Shown here: positions 60,086-64,000 of the stretch, one piece after another | Layout of the letters: each line of letters opens with the position of its first letter | Numbering within the stretch: position 1 is the first letter of the stretch | Source of the DNA: Catonella morbi ATCC 51271 | GTDB lineage: Bacteria; Bacillota; Clostridia; Lachnospirales; Lachnospiraceae | NCBI RefSeq assembly: GCF_000160035.2 | Contig: NZ_KI535366.1 | Coordinates: 149,571-213,570, forward strand | Reading direction: 5' to 3' | DNA length: 64,000 nt | The notes under the pieces: model-generated | Seen by the model: the letters and a program-made list of their open reading frames with translations, nothing else | What the model was told of the DNA's origin: nothing | Database searches by the model: none | Program-made: the position numbers and the translations under genes

Positions 60086-60113
60086 ATTATAATAAAAAGT
60101 CAGCTTATATCAA
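60086..60113 (-). promoter_or_regulatory. Promoter of the second alpha-glucosidase
   Basis: On the - strand TTGATA (60113-60108), 16 bases, TATAAT (60091-60086). The resulting leader is about 125 bases, unusually long, and contains a TAAGCC/GGCTTA inverted repeat. Confidence 0.7.
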
Positions 60114-60235
60114 GACTTATTATAATTAATTGTTAAATTTCTCATGGTTTTAGCATAACAGAGTTGAATCAAAATTTAAATGAAAAAAGTATATTTTACA
60201 AGGGAAATTTTTCTAAAAATAACGATTTGTCATAG

Positions 60236-60264
60236 TTGAAAAATTTTATATTAAATGTTAAGAT
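60236..60264 (+). promoter_or_regulatory. Promoter of alaS
   Basis: TTGAAA (60236-60241), 17 bases, TAAGAT (60259-60264). The leader is about 37 bases, too short for a T-box riboswitch. Confidence 0.65.
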
Positions 60265-60307
60265 ATAGAGATGACTTTAAATGTAAAAAGCCCTATGGAG
60301 GATAAAT

Positions 60308-62974
60308 ATGAAATCTTACGGAGTTAATGAGTTAAGAAGGATGTTCCTTGAGTTCTTTGAGAAAAAGGGACATCTTAAAATGAATAGTTTTTCACTTGTA
60401 CCACATAATGATAACAGTTTACTTATTATAAATTCAGGTATGGCACCGCTTAAGCCATACTTTACAGGACAGGAGATACCGCCAAGTAAAAGAGTCTGTA
60501 CCTGCCAGAAATGTATACGTACGGGCGATATTGATAATGTAGGAAAAACCGCAAGACATGGTACCTTTTTTGAAATGCTCGGAAACTTCTCTTTTGGAGA
60601 TTATTTTAAGGAGGAGGCTATTCCATGGGCTTGGGAATTCCTTACCGAGACAGTTGGTATCCCTGCCGACAGACTTTATCCATCAGTCTATGTAGATGAT
60701 AATGAGGCCTTTGAAATATGGAATAAAAAGATGAATATTTCTGCTGAGAGAATATTTAAGTTTGGCAAAGAGGACAATTTCTGGGAGCATGGCTCAGGTC
60801 CTTGCGGTCCTTGTACAGAGATTTATTTTGACAGAGGCGAGAAGTATGGCTGTGGAAAACCGGGATGTACAGTAGGCTGTGATTGCGACAGATATATGGA
60901 AGTATGGAATGTTGTATTTTCACAGTTTGATAATGACGGTAAGGGAAATTATTCAGACCTTGAGCAAAAGAATATCGATACAGGCATGGGACTTGAAAGA
61001 CTGGCTGTAGCAGTACAGGATGTTGATTCCATCTTTGATGTAGATACACTTTTAGCACTCAGAAACAAGGTTTGTGAAATAGCAGACAAAAAGTATAAGG
61101 ATAACGAGAAGAATGATATCTCAATCCGTGTAATTACTGACCATATCCGTTCAGCAACCTTTATGATATCTGACGGAATTATGCCTTCAAATGAAGGAAG
61201 GGGCTATGTGCTCAGAAGAATAATCAGAAGAGCTGACAGACATGGAAAGTTACTCGGCATAGACGGAGCCTTCCTTGTAGGACTTGCCAAAGCGGTAATT
61301 GCAGGAAGTAAAGACGGTTATCCTGAACTTGCCGAGAAGCAGGATTTCATCCTGAATGTAATAGAGCAGGAAGAAGAGAAGTTTGAAAAGACAATAAATC
61401 AGGGACTTGAGATACTTGAAGGTATACAGAAGGATATGGAGGCTAAGGGTGTTAAGACTATGTCGGGTGAAGATGCCTTTAAGCTTTACGATACCTATGG
61501 TTTCCCTATCGACTTAACCAAGGAAATTCTTGAAGAAAAGGGAATGGATATAGATGAGGAAGCCTTCAAACAGGCTATGAAGGTGCAAAAAGATACTGCC
61601 AGAAATGCAAGAAAAACCACAAGCTATATGGGAGCGGATGCTACTATTTATGAGCAGATTGATCCGGCAATTAACTCTGAGTTTATCGGTTATGATAAGA
61701 CAGAGGCGGAAGGAAAGATAGTTGCTCTTGTAAGTGTCGGTTCGGAAGAAGACGGAGAAGAAAGTGCTATATCCGAGGCTCTTACAGACGGAATGACAGG
61801 AGCTGTAATTACTGATGTTACTCCTTTTTATGCTACAAAAGGCGGACAGCTCGGAGATATCGGTGTAATTACAGTGGGAGATGCTGTATTTGAGGTAAAA
61901 GATACCATACCTGTAGCAGGTTCAAAAATAGCCCATATCGGTAAGGTTATAAAGGGTATGTTTAAGATCGGTGATAAAGTTACGCTTAAAGTAGATGCGG
62001 AAAACCGTATGGCTACCTGTAGAAACCACAGTGCTACCCATCTTTTACAGAAGGCCTTGCGTGAAGTACTCGGAACCCATGTGGAGCAGTCAGGCTCTTA
62101 CCAGGATGCAGGCAGAACAAGATTTGACTTCAGCCACTTTAAGGCTATGACACCTGAGGAAATTAAGGCGGTTGAAAAGCTTGTAAATGAAAAAATAGCA
62201 GAATCAATTCCTGTAGATACTAAAGTAATGAGCATTGAAGAGGCTAAGAAAAGCGGAGCTATGGCTCTTTTTGGTGAGAAATACGGTGATGAAGTCCGCG
62301 TAGTTGGTATGGGAGATTTCTCCAAAGAGTTCTGTGGCGGTACTCATGTAAAGAATACGGGAATGATAGGTCAGTTTAAGATTATTTCCGAAAGCGGTGT
62401 AGCTGCCGGAATCAGAAGAATAGAAGCCATCACAGGCAATAATGTAATCAAGTATTATGAAAATCTTGAAAATACAATTGCCGAGGCTGCCAAAATGCTT
62501 AAAGCAAGCCCTGATAAGCTTGTTGAGAAGGCTAAGCATCTTATGGAAGAACTTAAGTCTCTTCAAAGTGAGAATGAGTCACTCAAAAATAAAGCTGCTA
62601 AGGAAGCTTTAGGTGATGTTATGGATAAGGTTGTTGAGATTGGCGGAGTTAAGGTACTTGCTGTTGACATCCCTGATACCGATGGCAACGAGCTTAGAAA
62701 TCTTGGGGACGAACTTAAGAATAAGCTCGGAGAAGGTCTTATCTTCCTTGCTTCTGCTAAAGACGGCAAGGTAAACCTTGTTGCTATGGCTACTGACGGA
62801 GCTGTAAAGGCCGGAGTTCATGCCGGCAATCTTATTAAGACAGTGGCGCCTATAGTAGGCGGTGGCGGCGGCGGTCGTCCAAATATGGCTCAGGCCGGCG
62901 GAAAGTTTTCTGAGAAGAAGGCTGATGCCGTAAAAGCTGTAGCTGACGAAGTAAAAAAACAATTGGGTGCTTAA
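60308..62974 (+). CDS. alaS: Alanyl-tRNA synthetase
   Basis: An 888-residue class II synthetase charging tRNA-Ala. N-terminal: NELRRMFLEFFEKKGH and the RTGDIDNVGKTARHGTFFEM motif 2 region; a cysteine-rich insert (CGKPGCTVGCDCDRYMEVWN) typical of this family follows. The editing domain keeps the metal ligands in NHSATHLL and FCGGTH. The C-terminal domain ends in the glycine-rich GGGGGGRPNMAQAGG (DHHA1) region. Start at ATG 60308 behind ATGGAGG. It is a single-gene unit with its own promoter and terminator. Confidence 0.98.
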   Translation: MKSYGVNELRRMFLEFFEKKGHLKMNSFSLVPHNDNSLLIINSGMAPLKPYFTGQEIPPSKRVCTCQKCIRTGDIDNVGKTARHGTFFEMLGNFSFGDYFKEEAIPWAWEFLTETVGIPADRLYPSVYVDDNEAFEIWNKKMNISAERIFKFGKEDNFWEHGSGPCGPCTEIYFDRGEKYGCGKPGCTVGCDCDRYMEVWNVVFSQFDNDGKGNYSDLEQKNIDTGMGLERLAVAVQDVDSIFDVDTLLALRNKVCEIADKKYKDNEKNDISIRVITDHIRSATFMISDGIMPSNEGRGYVLRRIIRRADRHGKLLGIDGAFLVGLAKAVIAGSKDGYPELAEKQDFILNVIEQEEEKFEKTINQGLEILEGIQKDMEAKGVKTMSGEDAFKLYDTYGFPIDLTKEILEEKGMDIDEEAFKQAMKVQKDTARNARKTTSYMGADATIYEQIDPAINSEFIGYDKTEAEGKIVALVSVGSEEDGEESAISEALTDGMTGAVITDVTPFYATKGGQLGDIGVITVGDAVFEVKDTIPVAGSKIAHIGKVIKGMFKIGDKVTLKVDAENRMATCRNHSATHLLQKALREVLGTHVEQSGSYQDAGRTRFDFSHFKAMTPEEIKAVEKLVNEKIAESIPVDTKVMSIEEAKKSGAMALFGEKYGDEVRVVGMGDFSKEFCGGTHVKNTGMIGQFKIISESGVAAGIRRIEAITGNNVIKYYENLENTIAEAAKMLKASPDKLVEKAKHLMEELKSLQSENESLKNKAAKEALGDVMDKVVEIGGVKVLAVDIPDTDGNELRNLGDELKNKLGEGLIFLASAKDGKVNLVAMATDGAVKAGVHAGNLIKTVAPIVGGGGGGRPNMAQAGGKFSEKKADAVKAVADEVKKQLGA

Positions 62975-63003
62975 ATTTTGATTTGATAATATTGCATATA
63001 ATG

Positions 63004-63047
63004 GAAGTCACTATAATTTTATCTGTATTTTTATAGTGACTTCTTTG
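63004..63047 (+). terminator. Intrinsic terminator of alaS
   Basis: GAAGTCACTATAA (63004-63016) pairs exactly with TTATAGTGACTTC (63031-63043) over 13 positions, followed by TTTG. It lies 30 bases after the alaS stop. Confidence 0.85.
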
Positions 63048-63133
63048 CAGTATGTTATAGATTATATTTATAGATTATGTATATTTGCTGTTTGTAGCTA
63101 TGATGTCACTTTATGATATTTTAAGGAGTCTGT

Positions 63134-64000
63134 ATGTCGCTTTCGAGCTTATTTTTTATACTTTGTTTTTTACCTATTGTAGCAATAATATATTTTCTTA
63201 CTCCGGTAGCAGGGTATAAGAATCGTTTGCTGATATTTTTCTCACTGTTATTCTATTCCTTCGGCGGTGTGGGATATCTTGTTTTACTTATGGTAATGAC
63301 AGCCATAGGATGGTTTGCGGGCTTAAAGATAGAAGCTGCAAACGATAAAGCCGCTAAGAAGCGGTGGCTGGTTTCCTCTGTTGTTATCTTTGTTTTGGTA
63401 CTAGGGATATTTAAGTATACGAACTTCCTTGTGGGAACAGTTACCGGATTTGCCGGAATAGAGTGGAAACCTTTGTCTATTGCACTTCCGATAGGTATAT
63501 CATTTTATACTTTTAAGCTGATTTCCTATGTGGCAGATGTGTACATGGAAAAATATGCGGCTGAGGAGTATTATTGGGTGATGCTGTTATATACCTCTGT
63601 TTTTCCGCAGGCTTTGCAGGGACCGATTGAAAGATTTTCAGATATTAAAGCTGAGATTTATAACAGAGAAACCAAGGTGTCTGATGTATCAGAAGGAATT
63701 TATCGTTTTTGTATAGGTCTTGCTAAAAAGACTGTACTTGCCGACCATATAGGAGAGCTTGCGGCTACACTTTCACCTGTAAGTGAAGCTGTTTCGGGAG
63801 CTACTACCTTAGCGGTATGGCTGGGCTCTCTTTGCTATGCTATGCAGCTTTATCTTGATTTTTCTGCTTATACGGACATGGCTATAGGAGTAGGCCGTAT
63901 TTTTGGCTTTCATTTTCCTGAGAATTTCAACTATCCTTATGCCGCAACCTCTGTAAAAGACTTTTGGCGCAGATGGCATATAACCTTAAGCAGTTTCTTT
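63134..64000 (+). CDS. MBOAT (AlgI/DltB-type) membrane O-acyltransferase, 5' part
   Basis: The window ends inside this gene after 289 codons. It starts at ATG 63134 behind TTAAGGAG. The protein is polytopic (about seven helices so far) and shows the MBOAT landmarks: LPIGISFYTFKLISYVADVY, FPQALQGPIERF and, near the edge, DFSAYTDMAIGVGRIFGF with NFNYPY and DFWRRWHITLS, whose His is the catalytic residue in this family. It acylates a surface polymer, for instance an exopolysaccharide or teichoic acid; which one cannot be decided without the downstream genes. Confidence 0.92.
   Translation, partial: MSLSSLFFILCFLPIVAIIYFLTPVAGYKNRLLIFFSLLFYSFGGVGYLVLLMVMTAIGWFAGLKIEAANDKAAKKRWLVSSVVIFVLVLGIFKYTNFLVGTVTGFAGIEWKPLSIALPIGISFYTFKLISYVADVYMEKYAAEEYYWVMLLYTSVFPQALQGPIERFSDIKAEIYNRETKVSDVSEGIYRFCIGLAKKTVLADHIGELAATLSPVSEAVSGATTLAVWLGSLCYAMQLYLDFSAYTDMAIGVGRIFGFHFPENFNYPYAATSVKDFWRRWHITLSSFF

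Larger units (their letters stand above)
59953..60307. other. Divergent intergenic region between alpha-glucosidase and alaS
   Basis: Both genes read outward. It contains the - strand promoter of the glucosidase (60086-60113), the + strand promoter of alaS (60236-60264) and a TAAGCC/GGCTTA inverted repeat (59984-60009) inside the glucosidase leader. No T-box leader or small gene is visible. Confidence 0.75.

Noticed and set aside
60265-60307. T-box riboswitch before alaS
   Set aside because: The leader from the promoter is only about 37 bases and lacks the T-box core sequence and terminator.
1-64000. tRNA or rRNA genes
   Set aside because: No gap contains a cloverleaf with a CCA-adjacent acceptor or conserved rRNA sequence that I could recognise by eye; short genes could still be missed.

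Overview
This window looks like chromosomal DNA from a low-GC member of the Clostridia, most likely family Lachnospiraceae. The basis is gene content and style: a detached rpmF, the ACT-domain/DUF711 pair, a DUF5688 protein, a long FtsA-like protein encoded beside coaE and yycJ, RecU, a TbADH-type secondary alcohol dehydrogenase, frequent TTG starts and purine-rich ribosome binding sites. The species cannot be fixed from sequence alone. Almost all genes lie on the + strand; only the G3E GTPase, the alcohol dehydrogenase and one alpha-glucosidase are on the - strand. I see no rRNA, tRNA, CRISPR array or prophage. The only mobile DNA is the 3' end of an IS630-type transposase at the left edge.

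Layout. 1-197: transposase end. 325-8044: cyclophilin, a zinc-finger anti-sigma-like protein, polA, coaE, an FtsA-like actin-fold protein and the YycJ metallo-hydrolase, tightly packed as an operon. 8105-13617: ACT/DUF711 pair, small alarmone synthetase, RsmF-type rRNA methyltransferase, an HTH-nucleotidyltransferase gene with twin operator-like palindromes, and an RsuA-type pseudouridine synthase. 13737-18528: a membrane protein followed by five tandem paralogous secreted proteins of about 265 residues and unknown function; this is the most unusual part of the window. 18604-20867: RluA-type pseudouridine synthase, recU, and rpmF with a consensus promoter and structured leader. 20999-22760: two unknown secreted proteins. 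22830-29547: an alpha-glucosidase, a GGDEF protein with a degenerate EAL domain, a DUF5688 protein and an EF-G-like GTPase.

29591-37423: a large hairpin and a bidirectional terminator, then the G3E GTPase and secondary alcohol dehydrogenase (- strand), then YdcF, a Crp/Fnr regulator, a complete FecCD-type (iron, heme or corrinoid) ABC importer and a bicupin. 37513-46658: housekeeping genes der, plsY, gpsA, mutS, mutL, hemW. 46727-50489: a membrane-anchored exported protein and an ABC exporter whose two permeases differ in size. 50499-58152: a sugar-ester hydrolase, an RpiR regulator and a sugar ABC importer without its own ATPase, with a double GNAT protein and a DUF4127 protein. 58273-59952: a second alpha-glucosidase (- strand). 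60308-62974: alaS. 63134-64000: start of an MBOAT acyltransferase cut by the window edge.

How it fits together. The housekeeping blocks cover DNA replication and mismatch repair, rRNA modification, phospholipid synthesis and (p)ppGpp signalling. The accessory parts point to an anaerobe that takes up and hydrolyses alpha-glucosides and acetylated or amino sugars, imports an iron-type chelate under a Crp/Fnr regulator, and exports several unknown protein families to the cell surface. Family calls are from motif recognition only; no database search was run.
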